A stretch of DNA of 64,000 bases from Flavobacterium sp. CFS9 (GTDB lineage Bacteria > Bacteroidota > Bacteroidia > Flavobacteriales > Flavobacteriaceae). Shown piece after piece: positions 33,822 to 43,461 of this stretch. The position numbers and the translations under genes are program-made. Where the stretch lies: positions 434,001-498,000 of the forward strand of contig NZ_AP031573.1 in the NCBI RefSeq assembly GCF_041154745.1. The letters run 5' to 3'. The notes beneath the pieces were generated by a model, which had not been told where the DNA came from, made no database searches, and saw nothing but the letters and a program-made list of their open reading frames with translations. Position 1 is the stretch's first letter, and each line of letters opens with the position of its first letter.

Positions 33822-34349
33822 ATGAAAACCCTAAATATAAAATTCATAGCCCTTACACTTATCCTATTACTAACAGGTGCAAACTCTTACTCTCAAATTA
33901 CTAAAGCCGAAATAATTGCAACAGGACTAACCTGTTCGATGTGTTCGAATGCTATAAACAAACAATTAAAAGCTTTTACAGAAGTAGACAGTATCAGTAC
34001 CGATTTAAATACCAATACGTTTACCGTTTATTTTAAAAAAGACAATTCTCTGGAGCCTAAAGTCCTGAAAAAGGCAGTGGAAAAAGCCGGTTTTTTTGTT
34101 GGGTCGCTGGTTTTAACAGCGAAGTTTCATGTAGACAAAATTGAGGACAATACCACTCTGAAAGTCGATGATGCTACCTATACTTTTATCGATATTAAGA
34201 AACCTGTAGCACATGCCGAAGGGAAATACAGAGTTATGGATAAAGGTTTTGTAACGCAGAAAGAGTATAAAAAACTCCTTAAATCGTATTCAAAATATCC
34301 TGATTACGCTACAGAAAATGAGAATGATTATTATTTAAAAGCCCTTTAA
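33822..34349 (+). CDS. Exported HMA-domain protein (175 aa)
   Basis: The ATG at 33822 gives a signal peptide (FIALTLILLLTGANSYSQ); the earlier in-frame ATG overlaps the previous gene and is less likely. The HMA part carries TGLTCSMCSNAINKQLKAF (CxxC) and the DLNTNTFTVYF strand, followed by about 80 residues absent in simple HMA proteins (KFHVDKIEDNTTLKVDDATY). The C-terminus is rich in Tyr and Lys. Its place between the thioredoxin and the barrel suggests a metal sensor or carrier rather than a chaperone alone. Confidence 0.82.
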   Translation: MKTLNIKFIALTLILLLTGANSYSQITKAEIIATGLTCSMCSNAINKQLKAFTEVDSISTDLNTNTFTVYFKKDNSLEPKVLKKAVEKAGFFVGSLVLTAKFHVDKIEDNTTLKVDDATYTFIDIKKPVAHAEGKYRVMDKGFVTQKEYKKLLKSYSKYPDYATENENDYYLKAL

Positions 34350-34351
34350 AA

Positions 34352-35158
34352 ATGAGATATTTATCCATAATCTTCTTATTTCTGGTTTCTTATCAAATTG
34401 AAGCACAAGAATTATTTGTAGTAACTGAACCTGCCAGTAATGCTCCGGCGGGTTCAATCGGAGTTCGTGTTGGACAATCCTTAATGGAAAAGAAACTCGA
34501 AAGCGGATCCATGTACAATTTAACTCCCGAAGTGACCTGGGGGATCAATAAAAACCTGATGGTTCGAACCTCAGCTTTTTTAAGCAACCAGGACAATGGA
34601 CTAGGTCTTAAAGGTGGTGGTTTTTATGCCAAATACCGATTCTTTTCGGCAGACGATTTACAAAGTCATTTCAGGATGGCTGCCTTTGGACGATACAGTT
34701 ACAATAACTCTTACTTCAATCAGGAAGCGATAGATTTAGCCAATGGAAATTCAGGTTACGAAGCCGGTTTGGTTGCCACACAGTTACTTCATAAAGTAGC
34801 GATAAGTTCTTCCGTAAGTTATGTGCGCGCTCTTAACAATGCCGATTACAGTTTTCCGGATATGCTGGGTAAAAATGCCATTAATTATACCTTTTCTGTG
34901 GGCAGATTAATGCATCCTAAAAAATACACCAGTTACAAACAAACGAACATTAATGCAATGCTGGAGTTTACCGGACAAACTATTACTGAAAATGGCAGAT
35001 CATACCTGGATGTAGTTCCTTCAATTCAGTTTATCATCAACAGTCAGGCGAGAATTGATTTGGCATACAAAAAAGAATTGTACAGCTCTATGCAGCGTAT
35101 GGCAACCGATGGTGTTTTTCTGAAACTGGAATATACTTTTTTCAATGTAACGAAGTAA
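34352..35158 (+). CDS. Probable outer-membrane beta-barrel protein (268 aa)
   Basis: Signal peptide MRYLSIIFLFLVSYQIEAQ. The mature part alternates polar and hydrophobic residues in strands (GSIGVRVGQSLMEKKLESGS, NLMVRTSAFLSN, GGGFYAKYRFF, FRMAAFGRYSYNN) and ends in VFLKLEYTFFNV, with an aromatic near the C-terminus as in barrels. No specific family is known to me. It is separated from the HMA gene by two bases and may export or import the metal handled by the cluster. Confidence 0.7.
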   Translation: MRYLSIIFLFLVSYQIEAQELFVVTEPASNAPAGSIGVRVGQSLMEKKLESGSMYNLTPEVTWGINKNLMVRTSAFLSNQDNGLGLKGGGFYAKYRFFSADDLQSHFRMAAFGRYSYNNSYFNQEAIDLANGNSGYEAGLVATQLLHKVAISSSVSYVRALNNADYSFPDMLGKNAINYTFSVGRLMHPKKYTSYKQTNINAMLEFTGQTITENGRSYLDVVPSIQFIINSQARIDLAYKKELYSSMQRMATDGVFLKLEYTFFNVTK

Positions 35159-35206
35159 ATAAATCCTATTATCACCGGAACAAATCGTTCTGATTAAACC
35201 TATAAA

Positions 35207-37180
35207 ATGAAGAAAATAATTTATTTATTATTCCTGTTCTTTGCTTTTGTAAAAGTTCAGGCACAGATTATAAATCCTGTGAAATGGGAAGCTTCGATCG
35301 AGAAAAAATCCGAATCGGAATATCAGCTTTCTTTTAAAGGAGCTATTGAAAAAGACTGGCATGTCTATTCGCAATTCACTCCCGAAGACGGTCCGCTTCC
35401 GGCTGAATTTCTTTTTCATGATTCCAAAAACAATTATGAACTTATTGGAAAAACAACGGAAAGCGAAACCCACCGAAAATTTAATGAAATCTTCGGGGTA
35501 GACGAAATTTTCTTTTCAGACAAAGCTGTTTTTACCCAATTAATCAAACCAACCAATCCGGAAAAAGAAGTCATACAGGTAGAGCTTTCTTATCAGGTTT
35601 GCAAAGAAAATTGTATTAGTGAAACCAAGTATTTTGAATTCAATCTTAAAACGCTTGAAGCGAAAGAAATTCAGGCCGCTGACATTTCAAACGAAAAAAC
35701 CGGGAAAACAACAGTGAATCCTGCCATAGAAAAACAGCCGGAAGCTGAAAAATCAGATTCCAGTTTGTACATGATTTTCATTATTGCGTTCTTATCCGGT
35801 TTTGCCGCATTGCTGACTCCTTGTGTGTTTCCGATGATTCCTATGACGGTAAGTTTCTTTACCAAACAAAGCAAAACCAAAGCTAAGGGAATTAAAAACG
35901 CCATTATTTACGGTATTTCAATCATCCTGATTTATGTATTTCTGGGCTCGGTAATTACGCTAATTTTTGGTGCAGATGCGTTGAACGCCTTGTCTACCAA
36001 CGTCTGGTTTAATATCATCTTTTTTATCTTACTGATTGTGTTCGCTGCATCGTTTCTGGGTGCCTTCGAAATCATGTTACCCAATTCATGGGCCAATAAA
36101 GTCGATCAGCAGGCCGATAAAGGAGGTATTATCGGAATCGTGTTTATGGCATTGGCTCTGGCAATTGTTTCTTTTTCCTGCACGGGACCCATTATAGGAA
36201 CTCTACTGGTTGAAGCAGCTTCTAAAGGCGGAATCGCACCTATTGTGGGAATGTTAGGTTTCTCATCGGCTTTGGCATTGCCTTTTATGCTTTTTGCCAT
36301 GTTTCCGGGCTGGTTGAATACATTGCCAAAATCCGGCGGCTGGCTCAATACCGTAAAAGTTTTTCTGGGCTTTCTGGAATTGGCTCTGGCATTTAAATTT
36401 TTATCCAATGCCGATTTAGTGTTACAGCTGCACTGGTTTGAAAGAGAAATCTTCCTGGCCATTTGGATCGCTATATTTGGTACGCTGGCTTTCTATTTAT
36501 TTGGAAAAATAACCTTGCCGCATGACTCTCCAACCTCATCCATTTCAGTAGGACGTTTAGGAGTTGGATTAATCCTATTGACCTTTACCATTTACCTGAT
36601 TCCCGGATTATGGGGCGCTCCTTTGAAACTAATTAGTGGATTCCCTCCCCCGATGACTTACAGCGAATCTCCGTATGGCGTGGGTGGAGCCGGTAAAAAT
36701 ACCTCATCAGCTGAAAAAGCTTTGCCAGATGGGGCACACAAAGGTCCACACGACATTATGGCTTTCACCGATTATGAAAAAGGACTGGCCTACGCCAAAA
36801 GTGTAAACAAACCGATCCTTCTAGATTTTACCGGATTTGCCTGTGTGAATTGCCGAAAAATGGAAGATTATGTATGGTCTGATCCTCGTATTTTGTCCAT
36901 CTTAAATAATGAGGTCGTTTTGATTTCTTTGTATGTTGATGACAAAAGAGAATTGTCTCTTGAAGAACAATATGTCTCTAAAGAAACCGGCAAAAAGATT
37001 ACAACCATCGGAAATAAATGGAGTGATTTTCAAATTACCCGTTATAAAGCAAATGCACAGCCGTACTATATTTTATTGGATACGAATGAGCAAAAGCTGA
37101 GCCAACCTACAGGATACACTCCTGATATCACTGAATACGAGCAATGGCTGAAATCCGGTATTGTTAAGTTTCAGAAATAA
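35207..37180 (+). CDS. dsbD: Thiol:disulfide interchange protein DsbD (657 aa)
   Basis: Carries electrons from cytoplasmic thioredoxin to the periplasm. Signal (IIYLLFLFFAFVKVQAQ), then the N-terminal DsbD-alpha domain with VCKENCISETKYFEF, then about eight membrane segments including LTPCVFPMIPMTVSFF and SFSCTGPIIGTLLVEA, which hold the two membrane cysteines. The C-terminal thioredoxin domain carries FTGFACVNCRKMEDYVW (CVNC). All six expected cysteines are present. Last gene of the metal/thiol group, ending in a terminator; it likely reduces the TlpA-like protein nearby. Confidence 0.93.
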   Translation: MKKIIYLLFLFFAFVKVQAQIINPVKWEASIEKKSESEYQLSFKGAIEKDWHVYSQFTPEDGPLPAEFLFHDSKNNYELIGKTTESETHRKFNEIFGVDEIFFSDKAVFTQLIKPTNPEKEVIQVELSYQVCKENCISETKYFEFNLKTLEAKEIQAADISNEKTGKTTVNPAIEKQPEAEKSDSSLYMIFIIAFLSGFAALLTPCVFPMIPMTVSFFTKQSKTKAKGIKNAIIYGISIILIYVFLGSVITLIFGADALNALSTNVWFNIIFFILLIVFAASFLGAFEIMLPNSWANKVDQQADKGGIIGIVFMALALAIVSFSCTGPIIGTLLVEAASKGGIAPIVGMLGFSSALALPFMLFAMFPGWLNTLPKSGGWLNTVKVFLGFLELALAFKFLSNADLVLQLHWFEREIFLAIWIAIFGTLAFYLFGKITLPHDSPTSSISVGRLGVGLILLTFTIYLIPGLWGAPLKLISGFPPPMTYSESPYGVGGAGKNTSSAEKALPDGAHKGPHDIMAFTDYEKGLAYAKSVNKPILLDFTGFACVNCRKMEDYVWSDPRILSILNNEVVLISLYVDDKRELSLEEQYVSKETGKKITTIGNKWSDFQITRYKANAQPYYILLDTNEQKLSQPTGYTPDITEYEQWLKSGIVKFQK

Positions 37181-37256
37181 TAGTACCATTTTTTTTACAT
37201 CTGTGCATTTTTTAAACGTTGTGCACAATCGTGGACTGTTGAAGTCCATAAAAGAG

Positions 37257-37284
37257 GGAGATATTTAGGTATCTCCTTTTTTTT
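37257..37284 (+). terminator. Terminator after dsbD
   Basis: GGAGATA and TATCTCC pair around a six-base loop and are followed by eight T. The 314-base gap up to the ThiF gene holds no ORF. Confidence 0.75.
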
Positions 37285-37494
37285 ATTCTGTCCTAGGACA
37301 AAGAATGAGTGGTGCACGAACACATTTTAAAGTAATGACTTTTAGTGATTTGGTATTTCGGTATTAATATTATTTTCGATACTTTAGCTCTGATACAGAT
37401 TAAAAAACGAGCAGTTCTGAGAAATCACAGGATTCCTGTTGGCTCATTTTTCTTTATCAAAAGGATAAATTTTTAACGATTGTAAAAAGTAAAT

Positions 37495-38241
37495 ATGGAA
37501 GAAAGGCACATCAGAAATAGGCTTTACATTAGCCCTGAAGAGCAGGAATTAATCAAAAACACTCCGATATTATTAGGCGGAGCAGGTATCGGAAGCGCTA
37601 TTGCTGAATGTTTATTGCGATTAGGTTTTGAAACCATGACCATCATCGACGGTGATGTTGTCGAATTATCGAATTTAAACCGACAAAATTATACCGAAAA
37701 CAATATCGCACAACCCAAAGTAGAGGCGCTTAAAGAACGATTATTATCGATAAACAGTCAGGCAAAAATCACGATACATAACTGCTTTTTAACACCTGAA
37801 AATGTTGGTGATTACATCACAGATCATAAAATTGCCATCAACGCTCTGGATTTTACTTCTGATGTTCCTCTTATATTTGATTCGATTTGCCAGAAAAAAA
37901 ACATTCCGGTTTTACATCCTTACAATCTGGGATGGGGCGCTTTGGTCTTAGTCATTTCAAACGATGAAGGCCTGGAAGTTCTAAAAAAACCAAACGAAAA
38001 ATTTAGCGAAGTGAATGTCGTTGACTATGTTTTAGAATATATGCGCTACTGGGAAAACCCGCAAAAATGGCTGGAAGAAATTCTGGACCAATACAAAAAG
38101 GAAAACAAAAACCTCTCTCCTCCTCAACTTCCAATTGCATCATGGCTGGTAGCGGGAATGTGCACCCACATTGCATTTGACATCGCCACCAACACTCCCG
38201 TGAAAACATTCCCGGAGTTTTATCTGACTTCACTTAAATAG
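37495..38241 (+). CDS. ThiF/MoeB/HesA-family E1-like enzyme (248 aa)
   Basis: Adenylating enzyme fold. ATP-binding glycines lie in LLGGAGIGSAIAECLLRLGF, followed by MTIIDGDVVELSNLNRQNYT, the classical E1 signature with the adenylation-coordinating arginine. The second half is divergent and contains SICQKKNIPVLHPYNLGW. No rhodanese domain or CxxC zinc pairs are seen. It stands alone without ThiS, MoaD or JAB neighbours, so its partner protein is unknown. It could serve a thiamin or molybdopterin route, or modify another small protein. Confidence 0.82.
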   Translation: MEERHIRNRLYISPEEQELIKNTPILLGGAGIGSAIAECLLRLGFETMTIIDGDVVELSNLNRQNYTENNIAQPKVEALKERLLSINSQAKITIHNCFLTPENVGDYITDHKIAINALDFTSDVPLIFDSICQKKNIPVLHPYNLGWGALVLVISNDEGLEVLKKPNEKFSEVNVVDYVLEYMRYWENPQKWLEEILDQYKKENKNLSPPQLPIASWLVAGMCTHIAFDIATNTPVKTFPEFYLTSLK

Positions 38242-38280
38242 GGGATTTAAAAGAGTTTCATCTTTATTATAAAATTTAAA

Positions 38281-38315
38281 AAAAGCTGCATTCAATTATT
38301 TTGAATGCAGCTTTT
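38281..38315. terminator. Bidirectional terminator between ThiF and lipoprotein genes
   Basis: AAAAGCTGCATTCAA pairs perfectly with TTGAATGCAGCTTTT around a five-base loop. Flanking A and T runs suit both convergent genes. It also marks the left border of the tail island. Confidence 0.85.
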
Positions 38316-38369
38316 AAATACTATTTCTCTATTTTAGATTAATTCGAAGTACTCTTTAAAGAAAAAAAA

Positions 38370-39242
38370 TTAAGGTAAGGACAAATATTCTTTATATTCA
38401 ATTTTATTATTATCCTTTTTATAGAAAATATAACGATTTTCACCTCCCTGAAAACTCATCTCAATTTTTAAGGTATCTTGTAAAATCCACTTATATTCAA
38501 CCTCAGCATCTTCAGAGCGTGTTTTAAAATTACTTTGTGGTAATTTTTTTAGCAAATCCTTTTTTAGATAATTAGGTGACTCATTATAAAATATTTCATA
38601 AGCCTTACTAAATGTGCTTTCATTGCAAACACAAGTTTTATTTAAAGGATCGTCATATCTGGAAATCCCATTGTCATTTTCTTTACACTTAAAAAGTAGT
38701 ACTTTCGTATTCTTACTTTTAACAAACTGCATGTAATCGCCAGAATACCAAACAAGCAAATCATCCCCAAACCTATAAATTTTATGAAATGGAGGCGAAC
38801 ACTTGGTGATAATAACTCCTTTAAATGTATTCAACTTAATTTTGAAGAGATCATAGATCTTTTTATCTAAGCTTTTCATCTCCTCTTCTAACGAATGATT
38901 ATAAAAATGTCCTTCGATATGATATTCCAGATTATGTATCGAGTCGATTTCAAAGGAAGCATCACAATTTTCATCTCCTAAAATAAATTCACGCTCTAAT
39001 AATTCAAAATTACTAGTATCAAGATTATCAGAATTTGGATTTGATGCTTTTTTCAATTCCCATTTTCCCTGAATATCCGATAAAGCAAACACGCCGACGT
39101 TATTTTCTTTTTTTAGAAGATATTTTGAGTCATCAGTTTTAACTTGTTTTAGATCTGCATTTTGCTTCTCCTCTTTTTGTTGTTTACAACTTATTAGTAA
39201 ACCTAATATAACTATTAATAAAACTTTTAGCTCTTTAATCAT
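38370..39242 (-). CDS. Lipoprotein, candidate immunity partner of the 1279-aa protein (290 aa)
   Basis: Signal LLIVILGLLISCKQQKEEK with the lipobox Cys near residue 20. No known domain; the middle holds KWELKKASNPNSDN and EYHIEGHFYNHSLEEEMKSL, plus two cysteines in NKTCVCNESTF. It lies 41 bases downstream of the large M23/lysozyme gene on the same strand, so it is probably made from the same promoter. A periplasmic lipoprotein next to a peptidoglycan hydrolase fits an immunity protein. That role is inference from position and location. Confidence 0.65.
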   Translation of the reverse strand: MIKELKVLLIVILGLLISCKQQKEEKQNADLKQVKTDDSKYLLKKENNVGVFALSDIQGKWELKKASNPNSDNLDTSNFELLEREFILGDENCDASFEIDSIHNLEYHIEGHFYNHSLEEEMKSLDKKIYDLFKIKLNTFKGVIITKCSPPFHKIYRFGDDLLVWYSGDYMQFVKSKNTKVLLFKCKENDNGISRYDDPLNKTCVCNESTFSKAYEIFYNESPNYLKKDLLKKLPQSNFKTRSEDAEVEYKWILQDTLKIEMSFQGGENRYIFYKKDNNKIEYKEYLSLP

Positions 39243-39283
39243 TTTTTTTTATTTTAAACGAAAATACATTTTTTTTTAAAATA

Positions 39284-42200
39284 TTAATGTGTTGAATCGT
39301 AAATCCCTTTTAAAAACATATCTCTTTCTTGTTTTCTTCTTTTTTTATTTTGAGAACCTGTTTCTATTTCATTAACAGCCAACGAATAATTTTTAGAATT
39401 TAGATATTCTATTAAGTTAGGAGCTTCAAATCCTTGTCCAATATTATAAACATAACTTACCAAAGCATCAAATTCATATTGAAAAAGTGGTGTTTTTATT
39501 TTTCGTCTTACAGCTTTTTCAAAAATTAAAATATCATTCTCAAATAATTTACTAGCCTCCTTCTCCGAAATACCATTTTTAAATTTCTTTTCAGAAAAAC
39601 TACCATCGCATTGACCGGTATGAATCAAATGCCCGTATCCGATAGTACAATTTCCTTTACTATCATCATCTCCATCATTGTCATACATTTTCATTTTAAA
39701 CAATTCCCAATCTTTTATAAACTGCTTACCTTTTTCACTTATTTTTAAAGACTTAATATCGATTCTGTTTCCTTTATTTTTTTCAAACGTATTTTTATAT
39801 CCTTCTAATAAGATATCGATTGAATCTAATAAATCTTTTCTACGCTGAAAAGGAGAGCCATTTAACTTATCTGTTAACGGATGATTTATATTTTCTTCTT
39901 CAGCAGAAAATATTTCAAAGTGGAGCATATATATTTTTTCACCACTGATTACACTTTTTCCTAGTAAATTACCAGTTTTACCAAGTATTTGCTTTTGTTT
40001 GATTTTATCTCCTTTTTTAACTTCAATACTATTCGGGTCTAATTCACCATATCTAGCTATAAATTTCCTTCCATCTTTCAACTTGTGTAGAACCGTTACT
40101 TGATTTGTTCCAGCATAAAAATATCTAGCTTCTAATACTTCTCCATCCGCAATAGCAACAACTATGGCTTTAGGTTCTGTATATAAATCTCTTCCAGCGT
40201 GTTTTCTTTTTCTATTATCTCTGTAAGAGTCAAATGTTGCTTGGTTATGTCCATCGGCAGCTGTCCAATTATAATTTTTACCCCACTTTGAACCAGTATC
40301 ATTTATAGGCTTTTCTACTAATGGAAAAATAATTTCTTTCTTTTTAATACTATCACTCACAACCATATTCAATCCTTTATAACCCAAATGTATCGTAGAA
40401 TGTCCTTCGATACCCACATAGTAACTCATTTTTTCGCCAATTTTTGCACCTTTACGACGTGTTATTTTAAAAGTTACGGAAGCAGTACCTTCTGAATCTA
40501 TTTTTACTTTACTTCTAAAATTTGGTTCTTTACTTGCTTTATGGTATGTTAGTACAATTTCTTTACCGATCATGTTTTGCGTTTTGGCGACAATGGTTAC
40601 ATATTCACCGCTATAACTAAGAGGAATTTCATCCTGTGCTGTAACTCTTTTTCTGTCGTACTGAAAATAGGCATCTGTAATGTTTGCATCCGTTGCAACA
40701 TTTAAAACTGCCGTATTTACACTTGCATTTTTCTTAAATGCATACAGTCTATTATTTTGTATCCCCATCAACTTGAAACTAATTTTCGCCGTTTTTCCTT
40801 CCTGAATCCCAAAACGTCTCTGAAAAGTATTATCAAAAGTTATAACCTTGTTTATTTCCCCACTTCCATCTGTTGTAGTATCGTTATAATAAGAAGGCTC
40901 TTTACTGCCGTTTAGGTAAAAACTAATTCTCACTTTCTGATTGTCATATCCCGGAATCTTTGCTTTTACATGATTTACTTCTCCTGAAAAACCGGAAGTT
41001 TCTTTCTTGTCTCCATTACTATAGGCCCAATACGCCTCAGTGACCTGCGGACGCTGTACTTCCATTTTGAAAGTAGCTTTAGCATCGACACCTTTTGCTA
41101 TGTCGCTAAAAGCTTCTACTGTGTAGTGCCCTTCTTTATTGGGGATAGCCATAATAAAAGACTCCCATTTCTGAAAATACTTTCTTTTTGGAATACCTTT
41201 TTCGGTAAACCAGACCTCTCCTGATGGCAAGTATGGTTTATTACTAGAATCATAAACGATCCATTTTACATCCTCTTTTTCTTCATCTGTAGGAGGTATT
41301 TTAAAAGTTTTTGCTTCCAACCTAAAAGTCTTATTTGAGCCACCCAATAAAAAGACATTTTTATCGGATTCTCCCTGAGCAAGACCAATGCTGGTCACTT
41401 CATTTTTAATTGCTGAAACTTCAAACTCCTGCGTCAATGCATACTGATCCTTACTGATTACTTTAATCTTATAAGTTCCTAAATCTGGCATCATCAACTT
41501 AATGTTACCTGTTGAGTCCAGTTCTTTTTCCTCGGAAATTGAGGTTCCTTTATTATTAATTTTAGTCTCTATTTGGTAATAGAATTTTAACGGATTTAAT
41601 GTTTTAATCTTAGGCTGCTTTAAAGCTGTTTTAAATAAAAACTCTTTTGCAGAAGGTCTTACCAATCTTCCTTTAACTGTAGAAGGGGGCAAAATTACAA
41701 GCTCCTGGGTAACTATTTTTATTTCTACAAACGCAAATGACTTTTTACTTTTCTTATTGTTTGCTCCATGCTCATACCCATAAGCTTCAATTATAAAAAC
41801 ACCTTCTGTATCAAAATTATAACTAAAGGATATCCCTTCATCTTCAAAAATAGTTTCTTCGTATTTTTTACCTTTTCTCGCCTTGTAAACAATCCAGTTA
41901 ATACCTTCGTTTTTATTTCCATTTTGAACGATCAGGGTTTCGTCAAGGAAAAACTCCAAAGTTTCTCCTACAATAAAGGAAGAAGCCGCTGTATTTTTTA
42001 TTTTGACCGCTCCTCTTTTTACGGCATTTCCCTGAACATCTTCATAACTTATTTCTTTTAAGAATACATAGACAGCCTCTCTTCCAATCTTGCCATAAAG
42101 TCTATCTGCGCTTAAATTAGGATAAATTTTGGTTTTAGTGGTTATAGTAATTGTACCAGGCAGGTCATCCAGTCCCTCTACTTGTCCTAGCAATAAAAAC

Positions 42201-43123
42201 AGTTCATTATATTGTTCAAAAAGATTAGCCACATTGGTGCTGTCTTTCAGTAATTCTTGTTGGATTATTTTCCAGCGTTTTTTACTTCCTTCAGAAATTT
42301 TCCCAAACAATATATTGGCATCAATTGCTTTAATCATTTTTTCACGAACGATTTCCCAATTAAAATTTTGGGTTGTCGCTACGGAATTCAGTTGTTTTAG
42401 AGCGGCGTACATTTCTGTAAATAATGCATGATTTGGTTTACCTTCAAAATCCTGTACAGACGCTCCTTCATCAAAAGCCTTAGAAATTCTGGTCCAATAT
42501 TCTACTGCTGCCGTGTCATTTGCAGTAGTGGCCAGTTCTAATTTTTTTCTGATTGCTTCATTAACAGCTTCCAGAGTTGGCTCACCTTTTGGCTGCAGTT
42601 TTTCTGGTATCGTCAGCATTTGCAGTGCCTCAACACCAGAATAAATCTGACTTGTTAAACCTTTATTTAACTTTAAAGCATCATCTTCAACTCCGAATAT
42701 CGGAGAAGTAGTGTTAGCTAATAGAGCAGCACTCATCATTGTGCTGTCGATAGGATCAGCAACGCCTTCTCCGATTGAAGTGTTAAAATTTGTAGTTCCA
42801 AAAGGAATAGTTCCGGACAGCGTTGACACATTATTAAAAGTCTGCCCCGTTTCTCCGAAAACCGAAGGAGTATTGTTTACCGATAATGCTGTATTAGCAC
42901 TTGTATCGTTCACGCCCCCTTCGGCCGAGAAGTTAGAATTGTTGAAAGAAGGAATTTGACTCTTCTGCTCCTTCCATAATTGTTCTATATCCTTTTGCTG
43001 GCTCATTTCTTTTGAAATTTTTGCCAGTTCTTTTATCATGACATCGGTTAAATGTTCAGCACTTTTTACATCAGCACTATTTTGTATTAAAATATCGAAA
43101 TTGTGAATTACGTTTTTACTCAT
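39284..43123 (-). CDS. Large candidate effector with M23-like and GH24 lysozyme domains (1279 aa)
   Basis: Predicted cell-wall-degrading effector. N-terminus: helix with IQNSADVKSAEHLTDVMIKE, then a low-complexity Asn/Ser/Thr region (~55-150) and a helical part. Residues ~330-930 read as repeated Ig-like beta domains. Residues ~945-1075 are M23-like: HAGRD (H975, D979) and MLHFEIF (H1068) keep the zinc ligands, while the usual YxHL is YGEL and HLH is MLH. Residues ~1135-1279 are a GH24 lysozyme with E1140, D1148 and T1160 in DWELF, YDND and CTIGYGH. No signal peptide, so export by the tail-like particle or lysis is plausible. It has a copy of the shared box upstream. Confidence 0.82.
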   Translation of the reverse strand: MSKNVIHNFDILIQNSADVKSAEHLTDVMIKELAKISKEMSQQKDIEQLWKEQKSQIPSFNNSNFSAEGGVNDTSANTALSVNNTPSVFGETGQTFNNVSTLSGTIPFGTTNFNTSIGEGVADPIDSTMMSAALLANTTSPIFGVEDDALKLNKGLTSQIYSGVEALQMLTIPEKLQPKGEPTLEAVNEAIRKKLELATTANDTAAVEYWTRISKAFDEGASVQDFEGKPNHALFTEMYAALKQLNSVATTQNFNWEIVREKMIKAIDANILFGKISEGSKKRWKIIQQELLKDSTNVANLFEQYNELFLLLGQVEGLDDLPGTITITTKTKIYPNLSADRLYGKIGREAVYVFLKEISYEDVQGNAVKRGAVKIKNTAASSFIVGETLEFFLDETLIVQNGNKNEGINWIVYKARKGKKYEETIFEDEGISFSYNFDTEGVFIIEAYGYEHGANNKKSKKSFAFVEIKIVTQELVILPPSTVKGRLVRPSAKEFLFKTALKQPKIKTLNPLKFYYQIETKINNKGTSISEEKELDSTGNIKLMMPDLGTYKIKVISKDQYALTQEFEVSAIKNEVTSIGLAQGESDKNVFLLGGSNKTFRLEAKTFKIPPTDEEKEDVKWIVYDSSNKPYLPSGEVWFTEKGIPKRKYFQKWESFIMAIPNKEGHYTVEAFSDIAKGVDAKATFKMEVQRPQVTEAYWAYSNGDKKETSGFSGEVNHVKAKIPGYDNQKVRISFYLNGSKEPSYYNDTTTDGSGEINKVITFDNTFQRRFGIQEGKTAKISFKLMGIQNNRLYAFKKNASVNTAVLNVATDANITDAYFQYDRKRVTAQDEIPLSYSGEYVTIVAKTQNMIGKEIVLTYHKASKEPNFRSKVKIDSEGTASVTFKITRRKGAKIGEKMSYYVGIEGHSTIHLGYKGLNMVVSDSIKKKEIIFPLVEKPINDTGSKWGKNYNWTAADGHNQATFDSYRDNRKRKHAGRDLYTEPKAIVVAIADGEVLEARYFYAGTNQVTVLHKLKDGRKFIARYGELDPNSIEVKKGDKIKQKQILGKTGNLLGKSVISGEKIYMLHFEIFSAEEENINHPLTDKLNGSPFQRRKDLLDSIDILLEGYKNTFEKNKGNRIDIKSLKISEKGKQFIKDWELFKMKMYDNDGDDDSKGNCTIGYGHLIHTGQCDGSFSEKKFKNGISEKEASKLFENDILIFEKAVRRKIKTPLFQYEFDALVSYVYNIGQGFEAPNLIEYLNSKNYSLAVNEIETGSQNKKRRKQERDMFLKGIYDSTH

Positions 43124-43142
43124 TGGTAGCTATTTTTCAGAG

Positions 43143-43207
43143 TGTAAAAGTAATCTCCTAGTTTATCATTTTAAAACTTCAAGGCGTTTGTATTCAGTAG
43201 TTTCAGT
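43143..43207 (-). promoter_or_regulatory. Shared-box promoter A for the large effector
   Basis: Minus strand: ACTGAAACTACTG at 43207-43195, then 42 bases, then TACTTTTACA at 43152-43143, 20 bases before the start codon. The box is one of seven in the island; the downstream element takes the place of the TAnnTTTG -7 sequence. Confidence 0.8.
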
Positions 43208-43220
43208 AGAATGGGAACTT

Positions 43221-43286
43221 CCTGAAACTACTGAATAGGAAAGGTTATTTTTTCTTTTTTCGGCATTCTTCTGTTCTACTTTTACA
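43221..43286 (+). promoter_or_regulatory. Shared-box promoter B for the first fibre-like genes
   Basis: CCTGAAACTACTG at 43221-43233, 43 bases, then TACTTTTACA at 43277-43286. It is back to back with promoter A; the two boxes are 13 bases apart, so one binding event might serve both directions. Confidence 0.75.
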
Positions 43287-43461
43287 CCCTCAAAAAAATT
43301 AAGTAATCCTATTTTCTGTAAGCATTCAATACTTTAAAATGTACTACTCAACTCTATTAAATATCATTAAAAAACATGGAAAAAATACCTAAAATACCTG
43401 ATAAGAAAAGCCTGAAAAACTTGATAAATCAATCTTACTTACATCATTAAAAAAGAAAAAT

